Part shown: piece after piece, positions 41,990 through 49,904 of the stretch
How the letters are laid out: each line of letters starts with the position of its first letter
Position numbering within the stretch: the stretch's first letter is position 1
From: JABCYV01 sp963696025
Lineage (GTDB): Bacteria > Acidobacteriota > Terriglobia > Terriglobales > Acidobacteriaceae
Length of the DNA: 64,000 nt
Reading direction: 5' to 3'
NCBI GenBank assembly: GCA_963696025.1
Contig: CAVOII010000006.1
Coordinates: forward strand, 186,001 to 250,000
The notes under the pieces: generated by a model
What the model was told of the DNA's origin: nothing
Seen by the model: only the letters and a program-made list of their open reading frames with translations
Databases searched by the model: none
Made by a program: the position numbers and the translations under genes

Positions 41990-42345
41990 ACGCGGTGTGC
42001 TCCATTTCTCGCGTCTTCTGCGAGAAGTGGGTACGGAGGCTTCCGATCCGATTCGAATCATCTGCGAAAGCGTGGCTGATAAGAAGAAAAACCCCACGCT
42101 TGAGACCATACTTGAAAGGGCACGGCCTTAGCCGTGCCGCCAACATCGCCACATTCCTGCCCGCGCCGTAAGGCGCAACACCAGGTGCCCCATTTCTTGC
42201 GGTTTTTGCGAGAAGTGGGTACGGAGGCTTCCGATCTGATTCGAATCATCTGCGAAAGGCTAGGTGACAAGGAAGAAAAATCCCTCGCTTCAGACGACCG
42301 TGGAATCCCAGGTCTCGAAAACCGCGAGACCTGGGGCACCCGGCA
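41990..42345. repeat. two long family 2 repeat units
   Basis: Two near-identical blocks, about 41,996-42,108 and 42,181-42,340. Each runs from GTGCxCCATTTCT hairpin through GAGAAGTGGGTACGGAGGCT, TTCGAATCATCTGCGAAAG, to AAGAAGAAAAA-CCC. Between them is AAAGGGCACGGCCTTAGCCGTGCC, another perfect palindrome. The second unit closes with CCCAGGTCTCGAAAACCGCGAGACCTGGG. No real gene is present. Confidence 0.8.
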
Positions 42346-42540
42346 GCTAGCAGAACGATTCAAAGTTCCGCTTCATGTGATGAAGAGGCGTTTGGGAATT
42401 AGAGACTAGGCGGACCGTCCTGTTTAACTTGGCGACAATGGCGTGCCCACGATTGTACCCAGCTGACGGCCCACTTGGTAGCTATCAATGTGGCGCACCC
42501 CATCTGACGCGCCTGACTCGATCCGGCGGGCGGGTGGGAG

Positions 42541-42593
42541 GGTGGCCCACCCTTGCCGTTTTTGCAAAGGTGGGGATAGAAAGAATCATGCCT
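42541..42593. repeat. dispersed palindromic repeat, family 2
   Basis: GGTGGCCCACCCTTGCCGTTTTTGCAAAGGTGGGGATAGAAAGAATCATGCC; nearly the same as 23,617-23,672 including the tail GAATCATGCC. It sits at the 3' side of the acyl-CoA synthetase gene. Confidence 0.75.
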
Positions 42594-42651
42594 CGCCGGT
42601 CCTCATCTTCATTTCATCGGCCCACGTACACCTTAAACGTTAACCGCTGCT

Positions 42652-44436
42652 CTACTCCTCCTGCACCACCGGCCCTTCCTCTTCCGCCTGCGCGTACATC
42701 TCTTCGATTTCCCGGCGATAATGCTCTTCCACCACTCGCCGCCGCAATTTCATGCTGGCGGTTAGTAATCCGTTCTCGGCGGAAAACTCCTCTGGCACCA
42801 GCATCACTCGCTTCAGCTTTTCGAAGCGCGCGAGATTCTGATTCAGCTCTTCGACAATACTTTCGTACAAAGCTCGTACCTTGGGATGAGCGATCAGTTC
42901 CTGACGCGATGCAAAAGCCAGCTCGTTCGCCCGGGCCCAATCCTCGAGCACCGGAAAGCTAGGAGAAATGAGCGCGGCAGGGAACTTGCGCTTATCGCCC
43001 AGAACCACCGCCTCCGCAATCAATGGATTGTGCTTGAGCGAGTTCTCCACCGGTTGCGGAGCAATGAATTTCCCTCCCGAAGTTTTGATCAGATCTTTCT
43101 TGCGATCCGTAATGAAGAGAAATCCGTCCGCGTCCAGCGTGCCGATGTCGCCCGTCTTGAACCAGCCATCCACAAAGGCGGCCCGTGTTTCCTCCGGCTT
43201 ATTCCAATATCCCTTGAAGACAGAAGGGCCGCGCACCAGAAGCTCTCCATCCTCCGCGATGCGCGCTTCAAGATTCGCCAGCGGCTTTCCCACTGTGCCG
43301 ATCTTGTGCGAGCCCGGCGAATTGACCGCGATCACCGGAGAAGTCTCCGTCAGGCCGTAGCCTTCATGAATGCGGATGCCGATATCGGCGAACCACTCCG
43401 CCAGCTCGCGCCCCAGGGGCGCACCGCCGGAAATAAAGATTTGGCCGCGGCCTCCCATACCGGCTCGCACTTTCGAATACACCAGCCGGTCGGCGAGCTG
43501 CCATGCCGCCGACTCAGGCTTCTGGCCGGCCAGCACTTCTGCTCTATGCGACCGTCCCACGGAGAGAGCCCATTGGTAAATCCAAATGGCGGGAAAGCCT
43601 TTGGCTTTCAGATCGACCTGCGCGTGAATTTTTTCGTAGACTCTTGGCACGCCGACAAAGATCGTGGGCTGCACTTCGAGCAGCGCCTGCTGAAACTGGC
43701 TCAGGAGCTGAACGTAGGCCAGCGTGACCCCGTGGTAAAGCATGGTGTAATCGACGTGGCGGGCGGTGACATGCGAAAGAGGAAGAAACGAAAGGCTGAC
43801 GTCGCCAGTGGCGACAGGGAATCCCGAAAGCGAGCACACCAGATTGGACGCCATGTTTCCGTGCGTGAGCATCACGCCCTTGGGAGTGCCGGTCGTACCC
43901 GACGTATAAATAATGGTCGCAAGGTCACTCGGGCCCACGTTGCGGGCGCTGGCATCGAGCTCTGGATTGCATCCCGCTGGACCTTCCTGCATCAGTTGCT
44001 GCATCGCCGTCGCATCTGCGGTTTCAACCGCGTCCATGACTACGATTTTTTCTGTCGGTGTCTCCGCCAGGATTGAACAGACTTTCTGCAACTGTTTTTG
44101 CGAAGAAACAAACGCCACACGTGCGCCTGAGTCGCGCAGCATGTAGGCAGTCTGCTCGGCGGTAAGCGTGGAATAGATTGGAACGCTAACCGCGCCCAGG
44201 AGAAGGGAAGCGAAGTCTGCGATCGCCCACTCCGGACGATTTTCGCTGAGGATGGCCACCCGATCGCCGCGCGAGATGCCCCAGCGCCGCAACTGGCCAG
44301 CCACTCCGGCGACGCTCCGGTATAGCTCCCGGGCGGAGATGGCCGTCCACTGATTAGCTTGCCGGTGCAGCATCACCCGGGGATGGTCCCGCTCGGCCAC
44401 TGTATAGAAGATATCGTTGAGAGTTTCGAGACTCAT
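42652..44436 (-). CDS. long-chain acyl-CoA synthetase (AMP-binding)
   Basis: 594 aa. Activates fatty acids to acyl-CoA through acyl-adenylate. P-loop-like motif TIIYTSGTTGTPKGVMLTHG, then FLPLSHVTAR, EGYGLTETSPVIAVN, DGWFKTGDIG, ITDRKKDLIKTSGGKFIAPQ and the C-terminal KLRRRVVEEHYRREIEEMY. This is the FadD/FAA1-type long-chain group with the short linker. Starts at ATG 44,436, close to the end of the insertion sequence, which lies upstream and may influence expression. No other beta-oxidation gene is in the window. Confidence 0.93.
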   Translation of the reverse strand: MSLETLNDIFYTVAERDHPRVMLHRQANQWTAISARELYRSVAGVAGQLRRWGISRGDRVAILSENRPEWAIADFASLLLGAVSVPIYSTLTAEQTAYMLRDSGARVAFVSSQKQLQKVCSILAETPTEKIVVMDAVETADATAMQQLMQEGPAGCNPELDASARNVGPSDLATIIYTSGTTGTPKGVMLTHGNMASNLVCSLSGFPVATGDVSLSFLPLSHVTARHVDYTMLYHGVTLAYVQLLSQFQQALLEVQPTIFVGVPRVYEKIHAQVDLKAKGFPAIWIYQWALSVGRSHRAEVLAGQKPESAAWQLADRLVYSKVRAGMGGRGQIFISGGAPLGRELAEWFADIGIRIHEGYGLTETSPVIAVNSPGSHKIGTVGKPLANLEARIAEDGELLVRGPSVFKGYWNKPEETRAAFVDGWFKTGDIGTLDADGFLFITDRKKDLIKTSGGKFIAPQPVENSLKHNPLIAEAVVLGDKRKFPAALISPSFPVLEDWARANELAFASRQELIAHPKVRALYESIVEELNQNLARFEKLKRVMLVPEEFSAENGLLTASMKLRRRVVEEHYRREIEEMYAQAEEEGPVVQEE

Positions 44437-44508
44437 GCCAGGGAAACTTGAATGTACTTGTTTGTCGGAGGATTATCCAACCTTTCTTTGGGGTGGCGCA
44501 GCGCTTCA

Positions 44509-45851
44509 GTGTGTGCGTGAGAACTCACCTTCACTACACCCACGTGCTCTCCCTGCAGTTGTGCTACGGCCATCGTCGCGCTGGGTTGCCGTCCTAAGTT
44601 CGGGCAAACCAGCGAGTCAGGTTGTAGGCCAATGCTGCCAGGGTAAACTCCGCCGCCACTTGAGCCAGGCCCCGAGTGCGGAACTGCCGCAGATTGCGTT
44701 GTTGCTTCAGCACGCCGAACACGGGTTCGACCAAAGCCTTGCGTCGTTCGTACACCCGCCGTCCTGTCGGGCTGCGTAACTTCCTCCGCATCGCCTTCAG
44801 TTCCGGGCTGCGCACCTGGTTGCGCCCGATGGTGCGGGCTGGTTTTCCGGCGTGGAGCTCCCGCGCCAGATTCGGATCCGGCACATACGCTTCGATGCCC
44901 CGCTCCTGCAAGATGCGTACATTCTCATTGCTGTAGAACCCAGCATCCGCCAGCACCTTTTGGGGACGCGCTCGGCTGCGCTGCTCCACTTCCTCCACCA
45001 GCGGCACCAGCGCCGGCACATCGCAACGATTCAGCGTGACCCGCTCGGCCACGATGAAGTGATCCTCACTCACCGCGATCTCCGCCGTGTATCCTAAGCC
45101 AAACCCGCCCCGCTCTCGCAGAAACCGCGCCTCGCCATCCCGCCGCGACAGCTTCGCTTCCCCACTCTTGCGCAGCCGTTCTAAACGCCGCGGCAACTCC
45201 GCCAGCCGTTGTTCCAGTTTCTCCACTCGCACTCGCCTCCCCGCGCCTTCGTCCGGATCGCTGGCATCACACGCCTTCTGCCAGCGCCGGATTTGCCGCC
45301 GCAACCTGGCCCGCTCGTTCCCCAACCGTTGCTCGGTGTCAATCCGATCCCGCGAAGCGTTCGCCCGGATGCGCGTCGAGTCGATGGCCACCATCCCCAG
45401 CTTCCCCAGCCCCAACTCTCGCGCCATTTCCACTACCTGTGTGAACACATCGTTCAACGCACCCCCGTGCCGCCGCCGGAACCCGCTCAGCGCCCAGTTG
45501 TCCGGCTGTTCCCCACCCGCCAGATAGCGCAGTCCCAGATCCTCCCGGATGCGCTGTTCCAGCCGCCGCGCACTCGTCATCCCCAGCGCGTACCCGTACA
45601 GCCACACTTTCAACATCAGCGCCGGCGCGTACAACGCTCCTCCTTCTTCGCTGTAGGCCGCTTCGAACCGGCTCAGATCCAAGCGCTCCACTACCCGGTG
45701 CACGAAAAAACTCAAGTGCTCTTCACCCAACTCGTCCTTCACCCTGGGCGGCAACAGATAAGCTTGATCGGGGTTGTACGCCAGGAATCGTGACATACCT
45801 CCTTATTGCCTTACTTCTTCCCCGAATACAAGTCAGTTCTCACGCACACAC
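44509..45851 (-). mobile_element. insertion sequence, full-length copy (1,343 bp)
   Basis: Ends are the same perfect 17-bp inverted repeat as copy 1 (GTGTGTGCGTGAGAACT). The boundaries are confirmed because the two copies differ by exactly the 180-bp internal deletion. It carries one transposase gene. Outside are GGGGTGGCGCAGCGCTTCA on the left and TTTAGCGCTGCGATTAGG on the right, which together rebuild the palindrome GCAGCGCT-TTA-AGCGCTGC-like target. It is inverted relative to copy 1. Confidence 0.93.
44594..45796 (-). CDS. DDE transposase (IS5/IS1182-type)
   Basis: 400 aa. N-terminal DUF772-like domain (about 40-115, FEAAYSEEGGALYAPALMLK). Catalytic residues are Asp in GMVAIDSTRIRAN, Asp in VLADAGFYSNENV and Glu in KALVEPVFGVLKQQRNLRQF. 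A charged coiled insertion of about 70 residues lies between the first and second Asp (RARLRRQIRRWQKA). AAGGAGGT lies 5 bases ahead of ATG 45,796. It appears complete and is the likely source of activity for both copies. Confidence 0.95.
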   Translation of the reverse strand: MSRFLAYNPDQAYLLPPRVKDELGEEHLSFFVHRVVERLDLSRFEAAYSEEGGALYAPALMLKVWLYGYALGMTSARRLEQRIREDLGLRYLAGGEQPDNWALSGFRRRHGGALNDVFTQVVEMARELGLGKLGMVAIDSTRIRANASRDRIDTEQRLGNERARLRRQIRRWQKACDASDPDEGAGRRVRVEKLEQRLAELPRRLERLRKSGEAKLSRRDGEARFLRERGGFGLGYTAEIAVSEDHFIVAERVTLNRCDVPALVPLVEEVEQRSRARPQKVLADAGFYSNENVRILQERGIEAYVPDPNLARELHAGKPARTIGRNQVRSPELKAMRRKLRSPTGRRVYERRKALVEPVFGVLKQQRNLRQFRTRGLAQVAAEFTLAALAYNLTRWFART

Positions 45852-45992
45852 TTTAGCGCTGCGATTAGGTTCTCTGAAATCAGTTGAGGGCTTTAGCCCC
45901 CGAGTGAGGCGGTTTCTGCCGCTGTGCCATTTCTGGTCGAATAATTATGTGACCTGTTATGCTCATATCAAGAGCTCCCGAGGAGACCTTCA

Positions 45993-46553
45993 ATGCCCAA
46001 GTTCGCTTTAACCGCGCTGACGGCCTGGCTGCTGGCTGCAGTTACAATGTCTACTATGCTCGCACAGGAGAATAAACCGGCGCCTCTCTCCTTGAAAGTC
46101 GGCGATACGGCGCCCGATTTCAAGCTGCAATACTTCGACGGTCACAGCCTGAAAGATGTCGCTCTCAGCCAGTATCGCGGCAAGAAGAATGTTGCGCTCG
46201 CCTTTTATGTTTTTGCCTTTACCGGCGGTTGAACTGAGCAAATGAAAAACTTCCAGCAGAATTTGCAGAAGCTGGAAGCAGCCGACACCCAGGTCCTGGG
46301 TGTGAGCATGGACAGCCCATTCGCCAATAAAGCCTTCGCCGACCAGATTGGAGTCACCTTCCCTCTGCTCAGTGATTGGGGAGGAGACACCACTCACAAA
46401 TACGGCGTCTACGTGGACAAATATAAAGCCGCTCGCCGGGTAAATTTCCTGATCGGAAAAGACGGCACCATCCTGGAAGAAGAAGCTGACAAAGCCGCCG
46501 TCGATCCCAGTCAGCTCGTTGCCGCCTGCGAACGCCACAAACTGAAAGAGTGA
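45993..46553 (+). CDS. peroxiredoxin-like selenoprotein (in-frame TGA = Sec80)
   Basis: Read through TGA at 46,230-46,232 this is one 186-residue exported peroxiredoxin. It has a signal peptide (KFALTALTAWLLAAVTMSTM), then LKVGDTAPDFKLQYFDGHSL and VALAFYVFAFTGG-U-TEQMKNFQ. The rest is TQVLGVSMDSPFANKAFAD, FPLLSDWGGDTTHKYGVY and RVNFLIGKDGTILEEEAD. The TGA falls exactly at the peroxidatic Cys of the FTxxCT motif, and both sides are conserved AhpC/TSA sequence. A hairpin fitting a bacterial SECIS follows. AGGAG precedes ATG 45,993. It would reduce peroxides with selenolate chemistry. An ordinary nonsense mutation is the alternative. Confidence 0.85.
46250..46278 (+). promoter_or_regulatory. bacterial SECIS-like hairpin
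   Basis: CTTCCAGC-AGAATTTGCAGAA-GCTGGAAG, a perfect 8-bp stem. The apical loop begins 25 bases after the TGA and has G as its second base. Both match the known bSECIS rule (loop 16-37 bases from UGA, G among the first two loop bases). It lies within the coding sequence, as bacterial SECIS elements do. Confidence 0.75.
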
Positions 46554-46590
46554 AGTTTGACGCTACAGGATGACGTTGCTATGATGAATT

Positions 46591-46667
<77 letters not shown>

Positions 46668-46806
46668 ACTCCTCTGTTTGGTTTCAATGGGTTGAGCCAA
46701 TCTCACAAACGGACTCGACGACTCTAAACCCTGATTCCCAGCCGATTTTTCAGAAATTGTTTACGCAAAGTTTTACGCAAATGCGGGCGTGGGCGCTCGT
46801 CGCCTC
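46668..46806. other. tRNA-distal junction sequence of the accessory region
   Basis: No gene. Contains a direct repeat TTTACGCAAA-GT-TTTACGCAAA (about 46,760-46,781) next to the 3' end of the tRNA, the usual position of an attachment site for an integrated element. No second copy of the tRNA end was found in the window. Confidence 0.4.
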
Positions 46807-47235
46807 TCAGCCTAATCTTCCTTGTGCCCGCAAGCTCGCCCACTCCCCGACCTTCGTGACGCGCACACTTCCGTCCGACAGCCCGCGCACCGAGACCCTG
46901 TCCAGCCGCGCAGCCGCGTACAAGCCTGACCGGAATCGGTTGCGGCTCCTCTCGTCCGTGCCTACCCCTCGGACATCGAAGTGTTGACCGACCTCCAGCC
47001 GATGAATGCGATCCGCGATCTTGCGGTACTTGCGCGGCTGCTCAACGCGTGGACGCAGATAGGAGTGTCGCAGCGCGATGCAGTGTTCGTTGCCGCATGA
47101 CGCATCGACAACCTGACCTGAAGGGACTGAACCGTGGGCGTCGATCCAGTTGTGCCGCCGCCGACCATAGGCGGTGGACGGGTGGGCGATCTCCTCGCAA
47201 TCGCCGTGTTGCTTTGTTGGTGAGAACTTTCCCAT
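46807..47235 (-). CDS. hypothetical protein of island type, about 142 aa
   Basis: From ATG 47,235 the frame reads KFSPTKQHGDCEEIAHPSTA and ends VTKVGEWASLRAQGRLG. The C-terminal half (RKIADRIHRLEVGQHFDVRG, then RNRFRSGLYAAARLDRVSVR) looks like a small DNA- or nucleotide-binding domain often found in mobile regions, but I cannot name the family. The frame is open further to 47,550 but that part is low-complexity and not credible. No clear ribosome site. Confidence 0.5.
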   Translation of the reverse strand: MGKFSPTKQHGDCEEIAHPSTAYGRRRHNWIDAHGSVPSGQVVDASCGNEHCIALRHSYLRPRVEQPRKYRKIADRIHRLEVGQHFDVRGVGTDERSRNRFRSGLYAAARLDRVSVRGLSDGSVRVTKVGEWASLRAQGRLG

Positions 47236-47465
47236 CGCCGGGGATTCTACCAAGTCGCCGCTCTGAAGCCTGATGCTACGGCGATTCGGCTGCCGGATAT
47301 GGTTTGGGTCGGCTGACGCGTCCCGACCCTTGTTTTTGACCTTTGTCACCAAGCAGAACGGCATCTGGCTGCTCTGCTCCGATACAGCCAATGGTGTTCT
47401 AGGAGCGCCCATCCGCGCCCGGCAGCATCGTGGCGAATATAAGGCGAAAGTGCTAGACTGCGGAG

Positions 47466-47663
47466 GTGGATGAGGGCAGGAAGCGCGTGCTGCTGATCGC
47501 CGCGAGCATCCTCGCGGCACGGAAGCTCGCGCAGTACGACAGCGGGGCACGGGTTCCTGCCACGGTGAGTGCCGTTGCTGACGCAGTCCGCTGGGCAGAA
47601 CGGATCATGGAGGAGATTGATCGGCGTCACCCGGCGAAGCAAGTGCCGCAAAGAAGCGGATAG
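47466..47663 (+). CDS. small hypothetical protein, 65 aa
   Basis: Reads MDEGRKRVLLIAASILAARK then VPATVSAVADAVRWAERIME and EIDRRHPAK. Start GTG at 47,466. The helical, well-balanced sequence supports a real gene; the family is unknown. It lies divergently from 46,807-47,235 across a 230-base gap in which nothing else is seen. Confidence 0.55.
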   Translation: MDEGRKRVLLIAASILAARKLAQYDSGARVPATVSAVADAVRWAERIMEEIDRRHPAKQVPQRSG

Positions 47664-48210
47664 AATTACGCGGAGTATGGCTGAGTTCAAGGACGCAATC
47701 CGGGCGGCAGGCGGCAAGCTCGAATATCTTCACCAGTCTGACGGACGACTCGCCTTCCAGATTTCCGGCGACATGCGGGCGCTCTACATGGTCGCCGTCA
47801 GCATGGACGGTTTGCGCCTTCTCGCGAGGTCCGCCGCATGCCCCTGCCAATACAGCCGCTTGAGGCACTGCACGCCTGCAATGAATCTCGATTTGCTGAT
47901 GCTTGTGGTCACGCAGCACCTCCGGCTTGATGGTCGTCTCGATCACTTCTTCGAACATCGACTCGATCAGCTTGTCATCGTCCGTCATCGTCACTCCCGC
48001 AGCGTTCTCTCGACTACCATGTCCCTGTGCGTGCGAATTCGCATGATCACAGCCACGGGAATGCTTCCCCTCCGCAGACATGCGCCAATGTACCGTGCAT
48101 AGCGGAGTGCCGTCCGGCAGGTGGTGCTTTGCTGGATTTTTGCACCGGATTAACCTCTTGCCTTTCGCGTCCAAGACAATCTGGCAGCGCACACGCTTCC
48201 GCTTAGCCAC
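47605..48210 (-). CDS. hypothetical protein, Cys-bearing N-terminus; 3' part doubtful
   Basis: GTG at 48,210 has GGAG 5 bases upstream and overlaps the preceding stop by 8 bases. It encodes VAKRKRVRCQIVLDAKGKRL, then IRCKNPAKHHLPDGTPLCTVH, a likely two-Cys-pair zinc motif. A charged stretch MTDDDKLIESMFEEVIETTI follows. The last third overlaps the DUF2779 stub and antisense frames and probably lies beyond a rearrangement point, so the true end may differ. Function unknown. Confidence 0.4.
   Translation of the reverse strand: MAKRKRVRCQIVLDAKGKRLIRCKNPAKHHLPDGTPLCTVHWRMSAEGKHSRGCDHANSHAQGHGSRENAAGVTMTDDDKLIESMFEEVIETTIKPEVLRDHKHQQIEIHCRRAVPQAAVLAGACGGPREKAQTVHADGDHVERPHVAGNLEGESSVRLVKIFELAACRPDCVLELSHTPRNSIRFFAALASPGDADQSPP
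47677..48102 (+). CDS. possible small protein, N-terminal part only credible
   Basis: ATG 47,677 begins MAEFKDAIRAAGGKLEYLHQ and continues DGRLAFQISGDMRALYMVAV, which is protein-like for about 50 residues and 13 bases after the preceding gene. After about 47,830 the frame is the antisense of reverse-strand genes and is not credible. It probably marks a gene cut off by a deletion junction near 47,830. Confidence 0.35.
   Translation: MAEFKDAIRAAGGKLEYLHQSDGRLAFQISGDMRALYMVAVSMDGLRLLARSAACPCQYSRLRHCTPAMNLDLLMLVVTQHLRLDGRLDHFFEHRLDQLVIVRHRHSRSVLSTTMSLCVRIRMITATGMLPLRRHAPMYRA
47784..47912 (-). pseudogene. N-terminal stub of a DUF2779-like protein
   Basis: GTG at 47,912 has GGAG 7 bases upstream and starts VTTSISKSRFIAGVQCLKRL followed by YWQGHAADLA. 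This matches the conserved opening of DUF2779 nuclease-like proteins (SKSRFxAGxQCxKRLYLxVH). The similarity stops after about 28 residues, and the frame ends at 47,784 in unrelated sequence. Hence the gene is truncated by a rearrangement. Confidence 0.6.
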
Positions 48211-48625
48211 GGGCGCTCCACAGGACGGCGATTCCCGCAGGCGCGTAGGCGGCAATCGGCAGAAGGCGTAGCGAGGTTGAAGATCGGGGCAACAGGAGGA
48301 TGACAGCGAACTCGAAGGTGTAGCTCGCGAGGAGGGCAAGGAACATCAGCGCAGTGGACTTCAGGCTCGACATCACGTAGCCGCCTCGGGCGGCACGCCA
48401 AGCGATCACGTGCTCCCTGCCCAGCCAGAAGCGTGAGCCGACAAGCACCGAGAGGAGCACCGTCCACACGGCGCATGTCCAAGGCGACAACCAGAAGAAA
48501 ATCTGACCGCCCACGGGGTCGCGTACCAGCCAGAACGAGGCAAAAGGAAGGATCGCCGAGGCAACGACCAGCGCGATCAGGATGAGCAAGTCCTTCAGCA
48601 GCGATCTCAGCAGCGATCTGAGCAC
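48203..48625 (-). CDS. small integral membrane protein, 140 aa
   Basis: Four hydrophobic segments: LLILIALVVASAILPFASF, FFWLSPWTCAVWTVLLSVLV, STALMFLALLASYTFEFAVI and LLPIAAYAPAGIAVLW. Ends eight bases inside the following gene. No family recognised. ATG 48,625. Confidence 0.6.
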   Translation of the reverse strand: MLRSLLRSLLKDLLILIALVVASAILPFASFWLVRDPVGGQIFFWLSPWTCAVWTVLLSVLVGSRFWLGREHVIAWRAARGGYVMSSLKSTALMFLALLASYTFEFAVILLLPRSSTSLRLLPIAAYAPAGIAVLWSARG

Positions 48626-48701
48626 AGGGTCTCCTATCTTACGGCGCGACGAATTTGGATTTGCTGATCCTCACCCAACGCCTCGTCTTCCATTAGTGGC
48701 T

Positions 48702-48908
48702 TCATTTCAAACCCGCTTTCACGACCCGCAAGTACAACTCTCTCGCATCATCAAACAACCCCTGCTGCATATAAATGTCTGCCAGCAGTTCGAGATTCTC
48801 CGGGGTCGGCTCTGTCTTAATTAGCTTGAGCATCAAGCCAGCCGCCCTCACTGTCTTGCCCTGCGCTAGGTAATAACGAGCAAGTTCGTGAATCAAGATT
48901 GCCTCCAC
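48702..48908 (-). CDS. small TPR-like protein, 68 aa
   Basis: Reads MEAILIHELARYYLAQGKTV then ENLELLADIYMQQGLFDDAR and ELYLRVVKAGLK, about two helix pairs of tetratricopeptide type. It starts 7 bases after the stop of the coiled-coil gene at 48,915-49,904, so it is probably co-transcribed. It could be an intact small protein or the remnant of a longer TPR protein. Confidence 0.6.
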   Translation of the reverse strand: MEAILIHELARYYLAQGKTVRAAGLMLKLIKTEPTPENLELLADIYMQQGLFDDARELYLRVVKAGLK

Positions 48909-48914
48909 TGATCT

Positions 48915-49904
48915 CTACGCGGTGACGTTTTCGCGAACACCGCTGTCCGCTGGAGTTGGAGCGATCTTCGCGCTGGCAGCGGTGTCGCACAGATTGCGCA
49001 GTCGCTCCCGGTAACGCACGACAAGTGCCGAAACGGACTGGATCGCCCTCGCTGCCTTGCCCAATTCCTTCTCGATCCGGTCGATCTCTGGGAACGTGCG
49101 GCGAAGCTCCTCGGCGAGGACAGCGTTCCTCTCCAACAGGTCGAAACCCCGCGCTCGCATGCGCTCAAAGATCGGCTTGAGTAGATCGAGATCACGAACG
49201 ATCCACTGCCGTGTGGTTCGAAGCAGCCAGACTCCCTGTTTTCGACTCCACCTTGATTCCCGGTCAACCTGCCGAAGTTGGCTCTCGTCGCGGGCGACCA
49301 GCGCTGCGACTCGGATCGAGCGCTCTTTGGCATCGCGCACCAGCTTGTCGATGTCGCTCTCCGCGATAGTCGATTTGTCCTTGTTGTCGATGAGAATTTG
49401 CGGTTCCAGCGGATCGCCGTTAGGGGCGCGGTACGCGAGAATATAGTCACCATTGCGGGGGAGCTTGTCGCTGATCCAAACACCCGCCCACGTCCGCACC
49501 TCTTCTTCGAAAGTCATTTCCTCGCGCTTGCCGATCCGGGCGGCTTTCGACAGTTCGCCTTCGAGTTCCTGATTTCGCTCTCGGACCTGCCCTAGTTCCC
49601 GCAAGCAGTCCTCGACACGACGCGACAGAGTTTCCTTTTCCGAAATGGCAAGGCGAAGTTCGTCTTTGTGGCTCTCCCTAATTTCAGCGACACGCTTCGT
49701 GAGTTCTGATTCGAACCGTGACCACACTGCCTGATGTTCGTGATTGTGCTTGCTCTGAAGCAGCCTGAATGCTTCCTCGGCGGAAAGTTGGGCAACGCGG
49801 GCGAAGTCCTTTACGCCAAGTCGATCCAGAATCTCAGCGCGGCTCAGTTCGCCCGCGCCACAGCACAGCGGGCATTCAATTTTCTCTGACGATGGAGATC
49901 GCAT
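48915..49904 (-). CDS. zinc-finger/coiled-coil protein with restriction-nuclease-like domain (DUF2130-like)
   Basis: 329 aa. N-terminal Cys motif ECPLCCGAGELSRAEILDRL, then a long coiled coil (about 45-135). The central domain (about 145-235) reads MTFEEEVRTWAG, GDYILAYR, PQILIDNKDKSTIAESDIDK, RVAALVARDES and GVWLLRTTRQWI. The order E...D...(I/D)xNKxK followed by a helix resembles PD-(D/E)XK folds and the DUF2130/RmuC-like group, but this is judged by eye. The C-terminus is helical (DLLERNAVLAEELRRTFPEI). Possibly a DNA-handling or defence protein of the island. Confidence 0.7.
   Translation of the reverse strand: MRSPSSEKIECPLCCGAGELSRAEILDRLGVKDFARVAQLSAEEAFRLLQSKHNHEHQAVWSRFESELTKRVAEIRESHKDELRLAISEKETLSRRVEDCLRELGQVRERNQELEGELSKAARIGKREEMTFEEEVRTWAGVWISDKLPRNGDYILAYRAPNGDPLEPQILIDNKDKSTIAESDIDKLVRDAKERSIRVAALVARDESQLRQVDRESRWSRKQGVWLLRTTRQWIVRDLDLLKPIFERMRARGFDLLERNAVLAEELRRTFPEIDRIEKELGKAARAIQSVSALVVRYRERLRNLCDTAASAKIAPTPADSGVRENVTA

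Noticed and set aside
42886..44076. 396-codon forward frame
   Set aside because: Antisense to the acyl-CoA synthetase; no family features and no ribosome site.
33011..45851. Composite transposon made of the two IS copies
   Set aside because: The enclosed 10 kb carries ordinary housekeeping genes (thiG, cutA, FtsB-like, fadD-like), and each IS has its own repeat target, so independent insertions explain the layout better.
46807..47550. 247-residue version of the island hypothetical protein
   Set aside because: The first 105 residues are low-complexity and overlap the forward gene at 47,466; ATG 47,235 starts the credible part.
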